From: Candidatus Aminicenantota bacterium
GTDB lineage: Bacteria; Acidobacteriota; Aminicenantia; JAMOAD01
Assembly (NCBI GenBank): GCA_027031485.1
Contig: JALVQI010000081.1
Location: forward strand, 1 to 40,388
Reading direction: 5' to 3'
Length of the DNA: 40,388 nt
Shown here: piece after piece, positions 13,705 through 22,917 of the stretch
How positions within the stretch are numbered: position 1 is the first letter of the stretch
Layout of the letters: every line of letters begins with the position of its first letter
The notes under the pieces: generated by a model
Told to the model about the DNA's origin: nothing
Databases searched by the model: none
The model's input: the letters and a program-made list of their open reading frames with translations, nothing else
Translations under genes and position numbers: made by a program

Positions 13705-15009
13705 ATGAAAAAAATTTTTTTGACAATTTTGATTGTCGTGGTTTTACTCGTTTATGCCCCCCGACTCTTTTCACAGGATGTTACACTTGAGACTGTTAAC
13801 CAAACCCTTACAGAGCTTCAAGCTCAGGTAAGTTCTATATTAGGAAGCGGCGAAGGAAGTAATTTGGAAACAATATTAAGCAGGTTAAGTAGTATTGAAG
13901 AAAAGTTAGATACCCTAACAAGAAATACCGGTAAACTTGAACAGATAGATACTCAGTTAACTGAAATAAACAGCACTATTAAAGAATTAAATCTCTCATT
14001 AAGAGAAATGAGAAATTTTTCAAGAGTAGCAGAGGATATTCCTGATGTTCAAGATATTGCCGAGATGGTAGAAAAAATGGACAAATTAGGAGAATTAATT
14101 ACAACAGCTCTGGAAAAACTTGAAAGGCCTACTCAAGAAGAAGTAAGTATAATAAAGAAAATATGGAAAAAAGTTGAGAAACCAGTGGATGTAGTCATAG
14201 CCATAGGTGTTTTAATTGACTTCTCTGAAAGGATAGAGGGATGGGTAAAAGATACTTTTGAATCATCAGATGATAACAGTTATCCTCTCCCGGCTCCCGG
14301 TTTTTATTCTTCGTCAAACAATAATAATTCATCTTATTACAAATGCATAAATGATCAGCTCATTGAGCTAAAAAATGATTATATACCTTTGTTAAAAGCA
14401 TATAAAACACTTCTGGTAAAAATTGATACTCCTGTAAAAGATATTGAAAATATAATTCCTAAAATAGAGGAAATTTCCAATGATCTGGAAAAAGCTCTGA
14501 AACCTGTTGATAAATTCAATAAAGATCTAAAACCTTTAAGGGAAAAATTAAAAAAAATGGATAAATTATTGAGGAAAAAGATTGATTTCAAATTTAAAGT
14601 TAAGATAATGGGTGTTACTTATAAGCATCATTTTCATTTAATTAGCGTTAAAGAGGCTTTAAAGGGAGTTGATCATATTGAAAAAATGATGGCAGATTTA
14701 TTACCCAATGACATCTATCTTGCTTTAAAAGCATTCGGTTTAAAAAAAGCAGCTAAAAAAATTCATGAAATGGCAGAACATCCGTTTAGACTTCTTTTAA
14801 GAGATATAAAAAAGTTGATAAAAAAGGTAAATATCCCGGGTGTTTCCGATCTTGAAAAGACTTTTGATAAAACAAAAGAAAAAATGAAATCATTTGAAAA
14901 CAAATTAACCGACATATATCATTTAGGCATTCCTGAGGTTGATGTTAACCTTTATAAAAAAATGGTTGAAAAAGGAGCAGACTACTTTATAGATAAATGC
15001 AAAAATTGA
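13705..15009 (+). CDS. Secreted coiled-coil protein of unknown function
   Basis: Not recognised. 434 aa with a signal peptide (1 to about 23, cut near LFS-QD). Long helical and coiled-coil segments at about 27-160 (heptads such as LSSIEEKLDTLTRNTGKLEQI) and about 215-435, separated by a low-complexity linker rich in Ser, Asn and Pro (187-212). A more hydrophobic helix (161-173, VDVVIAIGVLIDF) may associate with membrane. Only two Cys remain in the mature protein, Cys214 and Cys432, which bracket the second helical region and could form a disulfide. It follows the barrel-like protein with AAGGAGA SD and ends at a strong terminator. Confidence 0.6.
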   Translation: MKKIFLTILIVVVLLVYAPRLFSQDVTLETVNQTLTELQAQVSSILGSGEGSNLETILSRLSSIEEKLDTLTRNTGKLEQIDTQLTEINSTIKELNLSLREMRNFSRVAEDIPDVQDIAEMVEKMDKLGELITTALEKLERPTQEEVSIIKKIWKKVEKPVDVVIAIGVLIDFSERIEGWVKDTFESSDDNSYPLPAPGFYSSSNNNNSSYYKCINDQLIELKNDYIPLLKAYKTLLVKIDTPVKDIENIIPKIEEISNDLEKALKPVDKFNKDLKPLREKLKKMDKLLRKKIDFKFKVKIMGVTYKHHFHLISVKEALKGVDHIEKMMADLLPNDIYLALKAFGLKKAAKKIHEMAEHPFRLLLRDIKKLIKKVNIPGVSDLEKTFDKTKEKMKSFENKLTDIYHLGIPEVDVNLYKKMVEKGADYFIDKCKN

Positions 15010-15031
15010 TTTATTTCAAATAGAAATACTT

Positions 15032-15062
15032 AGAGGTGAGCTTTCAAGCTCACCTCTTTTTT
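15032..15062 (+). terminator. Intrinsic terminator between convergent genes
   Basis: AGAGGTGAGCTT (15032-15043) pairs with AAGCTCACCTCT (15046-15057), followed by a run of T to 15062. It ends the secreted-protein operon. The flanking sequence could also serve the converging BNR gene, whose stop is at 15072. Confidence 0.9.
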
Positions 15063-15071
15063 ATTTGTAAT

Positions 15072-17939
15072 TTAATCTTTCTCAAGTGTCTCTTCTCTTT
15101 CAAAAGGATTAAATGTGAGTGGAGCTCTGATTATTTTAAACTCTTCGCTATATTTTTTACCTCTGAATTTAAACTCCAATCTCAATGTTTGAGGTTTGAT
15201 TTTACCCTTCAAAAGTCTTCTTAAATTAAATCTGGTTACATTTATCCCCCTTTCAGCTTTTATTTTTTTCTTTCCGATCCTTTTCCCTTCTGCGTTAAAA
15301 ACAGATACCTCCAATTTACCGGCTTTTGAAGTGTAATAATAAACAGGAGGATTTTTATAAAGATAGTAAAAATCATAGTCTTCATAATAGGATACCATTG
15401 CCTTTTCCAACGGAAACAGATAAAACTCTTTCTTAAATATTTCAGAAGTTAACTCTTCAATCGGCTCAACATCAAGAACATAGGCGGATCTTCCGTGAGT
15501 TCCGATAATCAAATCCTTTGCCACAGGCTGAATTCTTAAATCGTGAACAGCTACATCAGGCAGATTTGTATTCAAGGAATACCAGCTCTCACCTCTGTTT
15601 AAACTGACATAGACGCCCTCATCGGTTCCCACATAGAGAATATTTCCATTAAAAGGGTCCTCTCTTATCACATTGACAGGTTCATCGGGTAGATTGGATT
15701 TTATGGATTTGTAAGTTTTTCCGAAATCATCCGATACAAAAAGATAAGCGGTAAAATCATCATCCCTGTAACCATTTAAAGTAACATAAACTCTACCTGT
15801 TTTAAATTTTGAGGCAATAACTCTTGAAACCCATTTTCTTTCAGGCAAACCATTTATAATTTTATCCCAGGTTGCACCATCATTTTTTGTAACCCATACC
15901 AGTCCGTCATCTGTTCCCACATAAAGCAATCCCGGCTCTATGGAAGATTCCGAGATTGTGGTTATTGTGCTATAAGGCACATCTCCTTGAGGTTTCTGGT
16001 TTGTTGTCAGATCAGGACTTATGGCAAACCATTTATCCCCTCTATTATAAGATTTAAAGACCTTGTTTGCTCCCAGATATAGGATTTGAGAGTTATAGTG
16101 GGAAATAAGAAATGGAGTAATCCAGTTAAATCTGAGCTTGGGTTCGCCGATTTTTGAATGGGGCTTTATCATTTTAGCTCTTTTATTTGCGAGATCTAAT
16201 CTTGAAATATTCCCGAATTGAAATTCCGCATAAACTGTGTTTTCATCATTGTGATCTATTTCAACATAACCTCCGTCTCCTCCGTAGATCATCTCCCACT
16301 TTTTATAATTATTAATAGTATTTACACTGGAGCCCATAACAACTCCATTGTCCTGCAATCCTCCGTAAACATTATAGGGCTTTTTCAAATCATAATTAAT
16401 AGAATAAAACTGAGAAATCGGCAATGTTTTTATTTTCATCCAGTTTTTACCACCATCATAGGAAATATTTACTCCGCCATCATTTCCTACAATTATGTGA
16501 TCAGTATAGTTGGGATCTATCCACATTGCATGAAAATCTCCGTGAACTCCTTTTCCTCCAGTATTTTTCCAGGTTCTTCCTCCATCAGTGGATTTCATAA
16601 TAGGAACACCCATTATATAAACCTCTTTATAATTCTTAGGATTAACTCTTATCTGACCGAAATAGTATCCATAGGTAACAGTCATTCCTCTTATCCTTCC
16701 CTTACTAACCTTTTTCCAGGTATCTCCACCATCTTCACTTCTGTAAACTTCTGTCCCCTTTATATTAGTTTCATATAAAGCCTTATCGGCATCCATTACA
16801 AAATCAGCAAGATCCTTTGTTGTGATTTTTCCCGATTTTAAAAGTGCAATCACTTTATCAGCAGTGTATTCCTTAGGAATATGATAGGATCTCAGGAATT
16901 CATTTATTTTTTTCCTTCCGAGGGAAATAAATTCTTTTGTGCTCATATTTCTTACTTTTATTGAATTTAATTTGCCCTCTTTCTTGGATTTTTTAACCGG
17001 AATTTTCTGTTGATTGTCAATTACAGCATAAATAATTTTCGGATTGGATTGATAAATAGCAAGACCAATTCTCCCTACAATTTTACCGGAAGGCAAACCC
17101 TTCGTGAGTTTCTTCCAGTGAGCTCCACCGTCAGTAGTTCTGTAAATTCCGCTACCTTCTCCGCTTTCAACAAAATTCCAGGCTCTTCTGTCTCTCTCCC
17201 ACATTGCAGCATAGAGTATTTTAGGGTTTTTAGGATTCATTACAATATCAATAGCACCGGTTTTATCATTTACATACAAAACCTTTTTCCAAGTTTTCCC
17301 ACCGTCAATACTCTTATAAACACCTCTTTCTTTGTTGTAGGTATAAAGATGTCCAATAGCTGCAACATATACTATATCCGGATTTTTCGGGTCAACGACA
17401 ATTCTACCTATATGGTGGGTATCTGAAAGTCCCATATGTTTCCATGTCTTTCCTCCGTCATCGCTTCTGTAAATTCCTGTTCCCGAGTAAGAACTTCTTG
17501 AACTATTGTTTTCTCCAGCTCCCAGATAAATTATATTTGAATTTGAAGGAGCAATAGCTATATCCCCTATACTGATCGAGGGAGCATGGTCAAAAATCGG
17601 AGTCCATGTAATTCCATTGTTTTCTGTCTTCCAAATACCTCCCGAAGCTGCTGCAACATAGTAAACATAAGGCTTATCCTTCGGAACCGCAATGTCCGTA
17701 ACTCTTCCGCTAATTTCAAAGGGACCGATTAGTTTCCATTTAAGAGCTTTAAAAATTGATTTCTCCTTCATCTTGTTGTGAATTTCAAATGTTTTTAGCC
17801 TATATTCAGGCTTTGTAGGATTAGGGTTAACTCTTTTCATCAAGAGTTCATCTTTATCCGCATCCTTTTGAGCTGAAAAAGCAAAAGTCGTAAAAATCAC
17901 AAATAAAAACAGGTTAAAATAAAAAAGAATCTTTTTCAT
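15072..17939 (-). CDS. Secreted BNR-repeat/VPS10-type beta-propeller protein
   Basis: Protein of about 955 aa with a signal peptide (hydrophobic ILFYFNLFLFVIFTTFAFSA). At least ten BNR/Asp-box motifs are visible, such as SDDGGKTW, SIDGGKTW, TTDGGAHW, SEDGGDTW, STDGGRTW and TKNDGATW, with VPS10/sortilin-like repeats between them. The C-terminal ~130 residues form a separate domain (YYYTSKAGKLEVSVFNAEGKRI) with the look of an immunoglobulin-like fold. Such ~1000-aa proteins are often annotated as glycosyl hydrolase but usually lack proof of activity. Start: ATG 17939 is chosen since the upstream ATG at 17951 overlaps the GGAGG that serves as its SD. It is monocistronic and ends at the shared terminator. 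Confidence 0.88.
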   Translation of the reverse strand: MKKILFYFNLFLFVIFTTFAFSAQKDADKDELLMKRVNPNPTKPEYRLKTFEIHNKMKEKSIFKALKWKLIGPFEISGRVTDIAVPKDKPYVYYVAAASGGIWKTENNGITWTPIFDHAPSISIGDIAIAPSNSNIIYLGAGENNSSRSSYSGTGIYRSDDGGKTWKHMGLSDTHHIGRIVVDPKNPDIVYVAAIGHLYTYNKERGVYKSIDGGKTWKKVLYVNDKTGAIDIVMNPKNPKILYAAMWERDRRAWNFVESGEGSGIYRTTDGGAHWKKLTKGLPSGKIVGRIGLAIYQSNPKIIYAVIDNQQKIPVKKSKKEGKLNSIKVRNMSTKEFISLGRKKINEFLRSYHIPKEYTADKVIALLKSGKITTKDLADFVMDADKALYETNIKGTEVYRSEDGGDTWKKVSKGRIRGMTVTYGYYFGQIRVNPKNYKEVYIMGVPIMKSTDGGRTWKNTGGKGVHGDFHAMWIDPNYTDHIIVGNDGGVNISYDGGKNWMKIKTLPISQFYSINYDLKKPYNVYGGLQDNGVVMGSSVNTINNYKKWEMIYGGDGGYVEIDHNDENTVYAEFQFGNISRLDLANKRAKMIKPHSKIGEPKLRFNWITPFLISHYNSQILYLGANKVFKSYNRGDKWFAISPDLTTNQKPQGDVPYSTITTISESSIEPGLLYVGTDDGLVWVTKNDGATWDKIINGLPERKWVSRVIASKFKTGRVYVTLNGYRDDDFTAYLFVSDDFGKTYKSIKSNLPDEPVNVIREDPFNGNILYVGTDEGVYVSLNRGESWYSLNTNLPDVAVHDLRIQPVAKDLIIGTHGRSAYVLDVEPIEELTSEIFKKEFYLFPLEKAMVSYYEDYDFYYLYKNPPVYYYTSKAGKLEVSVFNAEGKRIGKKKIKAERGINVTRFNLRRLLKGKIKPQTLRLEFKFRGKKYSEEFKIIRAPLTFNPFEREETLEKD

Positions 17940-17965
17940 GAAGACCTCCATCTGATTTAATATTT

Positions 17966-17995
17966 ATTATACGATAAAAAACAATAAAAGGTTAA
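17966..17995 (-). promoter_or_regulatory. Predicted promoter of the BNR protein gene
   Basis: On the minus strand a perfect TATAAT (17966-17971) with TTAACC (17990-17995) 18 nt upstream. The leader is short and contains the GGAGG SD. Confidence 0.5.
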
Positions 17996-18327
17996 CATTT
18001 CATATCACTTTTTATCTTTTAATTTTAATTTAATAGATTTAAAAGATAAAACCTTACTCTTCGGACAATCCCTATGTGATAATTGATAGAGGCTTGCTGA
18101 TTTATTTTCAAAACAGATTTATACACTATTTTTGATTAAACTTTAACAACAAATTGTATTCGTAAGGGCAAATATTAAAACAAATATCGAATTATGTAAA
18201 TACAGCAACACCACTGTTTCATCTTCTGCCCAATAATACTCAACTAAAAAACAAATCACTACTTTTCATAAGCGTAAGACTAAAGAAACCCAAATTAGTT
18301 TTTTTCTTAAAAAAAGTAGTTTTTTAA
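17996..18327. other. AT-rich divergent intergenic region with an inverted repeat
   Basis: Gene-free stretch between the BNR gene and the TCA operon. The one structure noticed is an imperfect inverted repeat: ACTACTTTT-CA-TAAG (18258-18272) against CTTA-AA-AAAAGTAGT (18306-18320), 13 of 15 positions matching, with a 33-nt loop and a T-run after it. It ends 7 nt before the -35 box of the TCA operon, so it could be a regulator site. No ORF, tRNA or MITE-like copy was seen here. Confidence 0.4.
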
Positions 18328-18356
18328 TTGATAAAATATAAGAAATCTTGTATAAT
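18328..18356 (+). promoter_or_regulatory. Promoter of the Fe-S/TCA operon
   Basis: TTGATA (18328-18333), 17-nt spacer, perfect TATAAT (18351-18356). The leader is about 45 nt and ends with CGGAGGAAAAG before ATG 18407. No other promoter of this quality was seen before the terminator at 25395, so seven genes appear to share it. Confidence 0.75.
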
Positions 18357-18406
18357 TTGTTTTAGAAATAAGGCACAAGAAATTTTAGTAAATATCGGAG
18401 GAAAAG

Positions 18407-19153
18407 ATGAAAGTTCTTTTATCGGGTGTCATTAATTTAAAGCATACCAATCAAATTGATGTTTTGGACAGCATATTAAACACCTTGAAAAAACTTGATG
18501 TGGAACTCAGTTTTATCGAAGGAGAAGTTATGTGCGGCGAAGCATCAATTAATCTCGGTATATCTGAAAAAATACTTCCAATTTTTAAAAGTTTCAAAGA
18601 AAAAGTGGAGGAGATAAAACCTGATGTTATCATATCTGCTTACGCAGCCGGAGTTGCAAAATGGGCAAGAGATCTTCCCAATAACTATGGTCTTAAACTT
18701 TCAGTCCCTTATATTCATGTAAGCGAATTTTTCGCAGAACAATTTTCAAAGAAAAAACCTGAATTTGCTCCATTTCCCCACTCATACTTTGTTCAGCACG
18801 GTTGCACTCTGGGAAGAAAACTTGGAAGATTCAGTGCCATAAGGGAAATCCTGAAACTAATTCCGGAATTAGAGGTAATGGAAGAGGATTATCCGACAGC
18901 AGAAATTGAGGGATTTGACCCTGCAGAATTTAATTCCTGTCCGGGATCCTGGCTTAATTTCACTCAACCTGATTTAGGTGATTATATAAAGGAAAACTAT
19001 GTGCTTGATATTTTAGTCCCCCGAAAACCCGAATATGCAGGTTCCACCTGTGCAAATGGTCATTTCGGAATAAGGCAGGGGCTTGAAATAGCTGAAATCA
19101 ATTCAATAAAACCATTATATTTTACCCAATTACTTGAAAAGGTTTGGAAATAA
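18407..19153 (+). CDS. LutA/HdrB-like Cys-rich iron-sulfur protein (degenerate CCG domain)
   Basis: 248 aa, cytoplasmic. The second half holds HGCTLGRKLGRFSA (131-144), NSCPGSW (176-182) and STCANGH (213-219), which resemble the layout of the cysteine-rich domain of LutA, GlpC and heterodisulfide reductase B. The usual CCG and CxxC pairs are reduced to single Cys (Cys133, Cys178, Cys215), with Cys43 a possible fourth. The canonical domain would ligate a cluster through more Cys, so cluster type is uncertain. It is followed after 10 nt by a LutB-like protein, which supports a two-subunit redox complex. Family placement is moderate; substrate unknown. Confidence 0.6.
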   Translation: MKVLLSGVINLKHTNQIDVLDSILNTLKKLDVELSFIEGEVMCGEASINLGISEKILPIFKSFKEKVEEIKPDVIISAYAAGVAKWARDLPNNYGLKLSVPYIHVSEFFAEQFSKKKPEFAPFPHSYFVQHGCTLGRKLGRFSAIREILKLIPELEVMEEDYPTAEIEGFDPAEFNSCPGSWLNFTQPDLGDYIKENYVLDILVPRKPEYAGSTCANGHFGIRQGLEIAEINSIKPLYFTQLLEKVWK

Positions 19154-19163
19154 GGAGGAAAAA

Positions 19164-20441
19164 ATGGAAAACAAAGAAAAAGATATAAAACAGATACACA
19201 ATGAATACATGAGTGAAATAATTGCAGACGGAGCTGAAAACGAGACATTGAGAACAGCAATAAAAAGAGCAAGAGAAGCTTACAGGAAAAATCTCAAAAA
19301 GGCCCTTGAAACTTTTCCTGAATCTGTTGAATACAAAGAAAAAGCAAGAAAGATCAAGGAGTATGCAATTGATCATCTTGAAGAATTAATAGAAAAGACA
19401 AAAGAAGCAGTGGAGAGAAATCACGGTCATTTTTATCTTGCAAAGGATGCAGAGGAAGCCAACAAGATTATTTCAAAAATAGTCGGAAAACCTAAAAAAA
19501 TTATTGTAAAAGGGAAAAGTTTGACCACTGAGGAAACAGAATTAAGACAATTCCTTCAAAAAGAGGGGCATGAAGTATGGGAAACAGATTTAGGAGAATT
19601 TCTTGTTCAGATAAGAGAGGGAAGACCCATGCATATGCTTGCTCCTTCTGTGGATCTTACAAGAGAGGAAGCCGCAAAATTAATATCCAAGATTACAGGA
19701 GAGAAGCTTCCCGAAGATAAAATTGAAACAAGTGTTGCAGCGGTAAGAAGATTTTTAAGGGAAAAATTCACCAATGCTGATGTCGGAATTGCAGGAGCAA
19801 ACTCCATATCTGCAGACACCGGGACTCTTTTTATAATTGAAAATGAGGGAAACATCAAATTAACAGCCTCTTTGCCCGAAAAATTCATAGCTCTTGTGGG
19901 AGTTGAAAAGATAGTGCCAACTCTTGATGATGCATTTCACATGGTAAAAACAACATGGAGATTCGCAAACTATCAGGTACCATCATATGTCCATATGATC
20001 TCAGGGCCTTCAAAAACAGGGGATATTGAAAAGGTTACAACCTATGGAGCCCATGGGCCAAAAGAGTTCCATCTTGTTCTCCTTGATAATGGAAGAATAG
20101 AATTATCAAAGAATAAGGATTTTAAGGAAATTCTTTATTGTATGAAATGCGGAGCCTGTATGTATGAATGTCCTGTCTTCTGGGTAACAGCAGGGCACTT
20201 CGGAAAAAGCTATCCCGGTGGTATAGGAGCTCTATGGGATGCATTCATAGCAAAAGGATTTAAAGAGGGGGCACCTTCCGTTTACAGCTGTGCAATCTGT
20301 GACAGATGCAGAGTCAGATGCCCTTTAAATATTGATACTGCAAAACTGATAATAAAACTCAGAAAAATACTTTATGAAAAAGGTTATGCTCCAACAACAG
20401 TAAAGGAAACTGAAAAGCAATTTTTCGGAGATATAGAATAA
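19164..20441 (+). CDS. LutB-like protein: LUD domain plus two 4Fe-4S clusters
   Basis: 425 aa. The N-terminal LUD domain (about 60-300) has GIAGANSISADTGTLFIIENEGN (208-230), a LutB/YkgF hallmark. The C-terminal ferredoxin part has C326-x2-C329-x2-C332-x3-C336 and C376-x2-C379-x2-C382-x3-C386, each followed by Pro. Known LutABC oxidises L-lactate; no LutC and no C-terminal DUF3390 extension are seen here. It probably moves electrons between a soluble oxidoreduction and quinone or another carrier. Start 19164 is chosen because AGGAGG (19153-19158) fits it, while the in-frame ATG at 19134 overlaps the previous gene. Upstream of citrate synthase in the same operon. Confidence 0.85.
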   Translation: MENKEKDIKQIHNEYMSEIIADGAENETLRTAIKRAREAYRKNLKKALETFPESVEYKEKARKIKEYAIDHLEELIEKTKEAVERNHGHFYLAKDAEEANKIISKIVGKPKKIIVKGKSLTTEETELRQFLQKEGHEVWETDLGEFLVQIREGRPMHMLAPSVDLTREEAAKLISKITGEKLPEDKIETSVAAVRRFLREKFTNADVGIAGANSISADTGTLFIIENEGNIKLTASLPEKFIALVGVEKIVPTLDDAFHMVKTTWRFANYQVPSYVHMISGPSKTGDIEKVTTYGAHGPKEFHLVLLDNGRIELSKNKDFKEILYCMKCGACMYECPVFWVTAGHFGKSYPGGIGALWDAFIAKGFKEGAPSVYSCAICDRCRVRCPLNIDTAKLIIKLRKILYEKGYAPTTVKETEKQFFGDIE

Positions 20442-20480
20442 TAATTAATAATTTAATAAACAATAGAAGGAGGTATAAAA

Positions 20481-21638
20481 ATGGGTTGTCTAACAGCCGG
20501 TGAGCAAAAATATTCAAGGGGTCTGGAAGGAGTAATTGCTGCAATAAGCGCTATTTCCTGTATTGACGGAGAAGAAGGTCATCTTATCTACAGGGGATAT
20601 CCCATAGAAGTGTTAGCAAAGTATTCTAACTATGAAGAAACTGCATACCTGCTTCTTAAGGGTAAACTTCCAAATAAAAGAGAGTATGAAGAATTCAAAC
20701 GACAATTAAAGGAGAATGCCGGATTACATCCCGGAATGATTGATGTGATTAAAAGATTTCTAATGGATGCACATCCAATGGATGTAATAAGATCTATGGT
20801 ATCTCTTATGGGAGTTTTCTGTCCGGACAAAAAAGAACATACACTTGAAGCAAAATACCTGAAAGCAATAAGAGTAACAGCAAAACTTCCCACAATGATT
20901 GCAGCTTTTCACAGATTAAGAGAGGGAAAAGAGATAATTGCTCCGGACCCCAATCTAAATCATGCTGAAAACTTTTTGTATATGATGACAGGAGAAAAAC
21001 CCGATGAACTAAGTGCTAAAGTACTGGATATAGCATTAATTCTCCATGCGGAACACGGTATGAATGCTTCTACCTTTTCAGGGATGGTCACAGCATCATC
21101 ACTTTCAGATATATATTCAGCAATTACATCAGCCATCGGAACATTGAAGGGACCTCTTCATGGTGGTGCCAATGAAAGAGTTATGCACATGTTAGATGAA
21201 ATAGGCTCCCTTGATAATGTGAGAAGCTTCATAGAAAATGCTCTCTCGGAAAAGAGAAAAATAATGGGATTCGGACACAGAGTTTACAAAGCCTATGATC
21301 CGAGAGCAAAAATCTTAAAAGATTGGGCTTACAAACTTTGTGAAATGAAAGGTGATTTGATGCATTTCAAAATGGGAGAAGAGATTGAAAAAATAATGAT
21401 TGAAAAGGTGGGTAAGAAAGGTATTTACCCCAATGTGGATTTTTATTCAGGACTTGTATATACTCATCTCGGAATTCCGAGGGATATATTCACGCCGGTT
21501 TTTGCAATGGCAAGGTCCATTGGGTGGTCAGCCCACATTGTTGAATATCTTGAATCAAATAGAATCTACAGACCAAGAGCCATATACAATGGACCGATAG
21601 ACCTTGAATACATACCTATTGACAAAAGAGACGAATAA
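20481..21638 (+). CDS. gltA: Citrate synthase
   Basis: Condenses acetyl-CoA with oxaloacetate to citrate. 385 aa, the shorter type II-like/methylcitrate-synthase length. Active-site residues: His192 region (ILHAEHGMNAS), His227 (GPLHGGANE), His266 (MGFGHRVYK) and Asp320 (NVDFYSG). SAISCIDGEEGHLIYRGYPI (24-43) is the family N-terminal signature. No zinc-type NADH regulatory insert of the E. coli kind is visible. SD AGGAGGT precedes ATG. Followed by both aconitase subunits and IDH, so it works as citrate synthase and not 2-methylcitrate synthase; that point is inferred from context. Confidence 0.95.
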   Translation: MGCLTAGEQKYSRGLEGVIAAISAISCIDGEEGHLIYRGYPIEVLAKYSNYEETAYLLLKGKLPNKREYEEFKRQLKENAGLHPGMIDVIKRFLMDAHPMDVIRSMVSLMGVFCPDKKEHTLEAKYLKAIRVTAKLPTMIAAFHRLREGKEIIAPDPNLNHAENFLYMMTGEKPDELSAKVLDIALILHAEHGMNASTFSGMVTASSLSDIYSAITSAIGTLKGPLHGGANERVMHMLDEIGSLDNVRSFIENALSEKRKIMGFGHRVYKAYDPRAKILKDWAYKLCEMKGDLMHFKMGEEIEKIMIEKVGKKGIYPNVDFYSGLVYTHLGIPRDIFTPVFAMARSIGWSAHIVEYLESNRIYRPRAIYNGPIDLEYIPIDKRDE

Positions 21639-21653
21639 AAATAAGGAGGAATC

Positions 21654-22907
21654 ATGGGAAAAACAATAGCAGAAAAAATTCTCTCTGAAAAAGCCGGAAA
21701 AGATGTAATTCCGGGAGAGATTATTGTTGCAAAAGTTGACCTCGCACTGGTTCAGGATGGGACAGGACCTTTAACAGTGGAGGTTTTTGATAAGTTCGGG
21801 TTTAAAGATGTAAAACCTGACAAAGCTATTTTATTTATAGACCATGCGGCACCAAGCCCAAGGAAAGAGCTTTCAAATGCTCATAATATTTTAAGAGACT
21901 TTGCAAAGAGGACAAGAGCAATGGTGTCAGATGTCGGGGAAGGAGTTTCGCACCAGATTATGGCGGAAAGATATGTAAAACCCGGAGATCTTCTTGTTGG
22001 CGCGGATTCGCATACATGTACAGGCGGAGGACTTGGAGCTTTTTCAACGGGAATGGGATCAACAGACCTTGCTCTGGCTTTTGGACTTGGAAAAGTCTGG
22101 TTGAAAGTTCCGGAAACTTTTCTTTTTGAATTAAAAGGAAAATTACCTGAGGGTGTTTATTCAAAGGATATAATTTTACACATAATAGGAACTATCGGAG
22201 CAGACGGAGCTACTTACAAAGCAATGGAATTTACCGGAGAAGTTTTAGAACAATTATCTCAGGAAGCAAGATTAACAATTTCAAATATGGCTGTGGAGGC
22301 AGGCGCTAAAGCCGGTTTAATCCCAACTGATGATATCACAAAGGCATATTTAAAAGAAAACGGAAGAGAGAAAGATTTTAAAGAGATAAAAGCTGATCCG
22401 GATGCTAAATATGAAAAGGTTTTTACAATAGATGTTTCAAACCTTGAACCCGTTGTTTCTTTCCCCCATACGGTTGATAATACGAGAAAAATCAGTGAAG
22501 CAAAGGGAGTAAAAATAGATCAGGTTTTTATCGGAACATGCACAAACGGAAGAATTGAAGATTTAAGGATTGCCGCCTCCATTTTAAAAGGAAGAAGAAA
22601 ACATCCTGAAATCAGACTTATAATCGTACCTGCTTCAAGAACAGTTTACAAAAAAGCCCTTGATGAAGGATTGTTCGATATTTTCATTGATGCGGGAGCT
22701 GCAATTATGGCTCCGGGATGCGGACCATGTGTCGGTGTACATGAAGGTGTATTAGGAGACAATGAAAAGGTTCTTTCGACTCAAAATAGAAATTTCTTAG
22801 GAAGAATGGGAAATCCAAAAGGAGAAATTTATCTTGCCTCTCCTGCAACTGCAGCTGCATCAGCTATAACAGGGGAAATCACAGACCCCAGAGACTATTT
22901 ACAATAA
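21654..22907 (+). CDS. Aconitase, large subunit (LeuC/homoaconitase type)
   Basis: 417 aa of the two-subunit aconitase/isopropylmalate isomerase family. Cluster ligands Cys296 (FIGTCTNGR), Cys356 and Cys359 (APGCGPCVG) bind the 4Fe-4S centre; VGADSHTCTGGGLGAFSTGMGS (115-136, shown in part) and IDHAAPSP are family motifs. Such proteins are often annotated leuC, yet here the gene lies between citrate synthase and IDH, with no leuA or leuB, so the reaction is most likely citrate to isocitrate. Homoaconitate or isopropylmalate cannot be excluded from sequence. SD AAGGAGG; 15 nt after gltA, 10 nt before the small subunit. Confidence 0.88.
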   Translation: MGKTIAEKILSEKAGKDVIPGEIIVAKVDLALVQDGTGPLTVEVFDKFGFKDVKPDKAILFIDHAAPSPRKELSNAHNILRDFAKRTRAMVSDVGEGVSHQIMAERYVKPGDLLVGADSHTCTGGGLGAFSTGMGSTDLALAFGLGKVWLKVPETFLFELKGKLPEGVYSKDIILHIIGTIGADGATYKAMEFTGEVLEQLSQEARLTISNMAVEAGAKAGLIPTDDITKAYLKENGREKDFKEIKADPDAKYEKVFTIDVSNLEPVVSFPHTVDNTRKISEAKGVKIDQVFIGTCTNGRIEDLRIAASILKGRRKHPEIRLIIVPASRTVYKKALDEGLFDIFIDAGAAIMAPGCGPCVGVHEGVLGDNEKVLSTQNRNFLGRMGNPKGEIYLASPATAAASAITGEITDPRDYLQ

Positions 22908-22917
22908 GGAGGTTAAA

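Noticed and set aside
16218-16778. A 186-codon ORF on the + strand
   Set aside because: It lies antisense inside the well-supported BNR protein gene, has no SD and shows no family signature.
19134-19163. Ten-residue N-terminal extension of the LutB-like protein
   Set aside because: It overlaps the preceding gene, and the AGGAGG SD is placed for ATG 19164.
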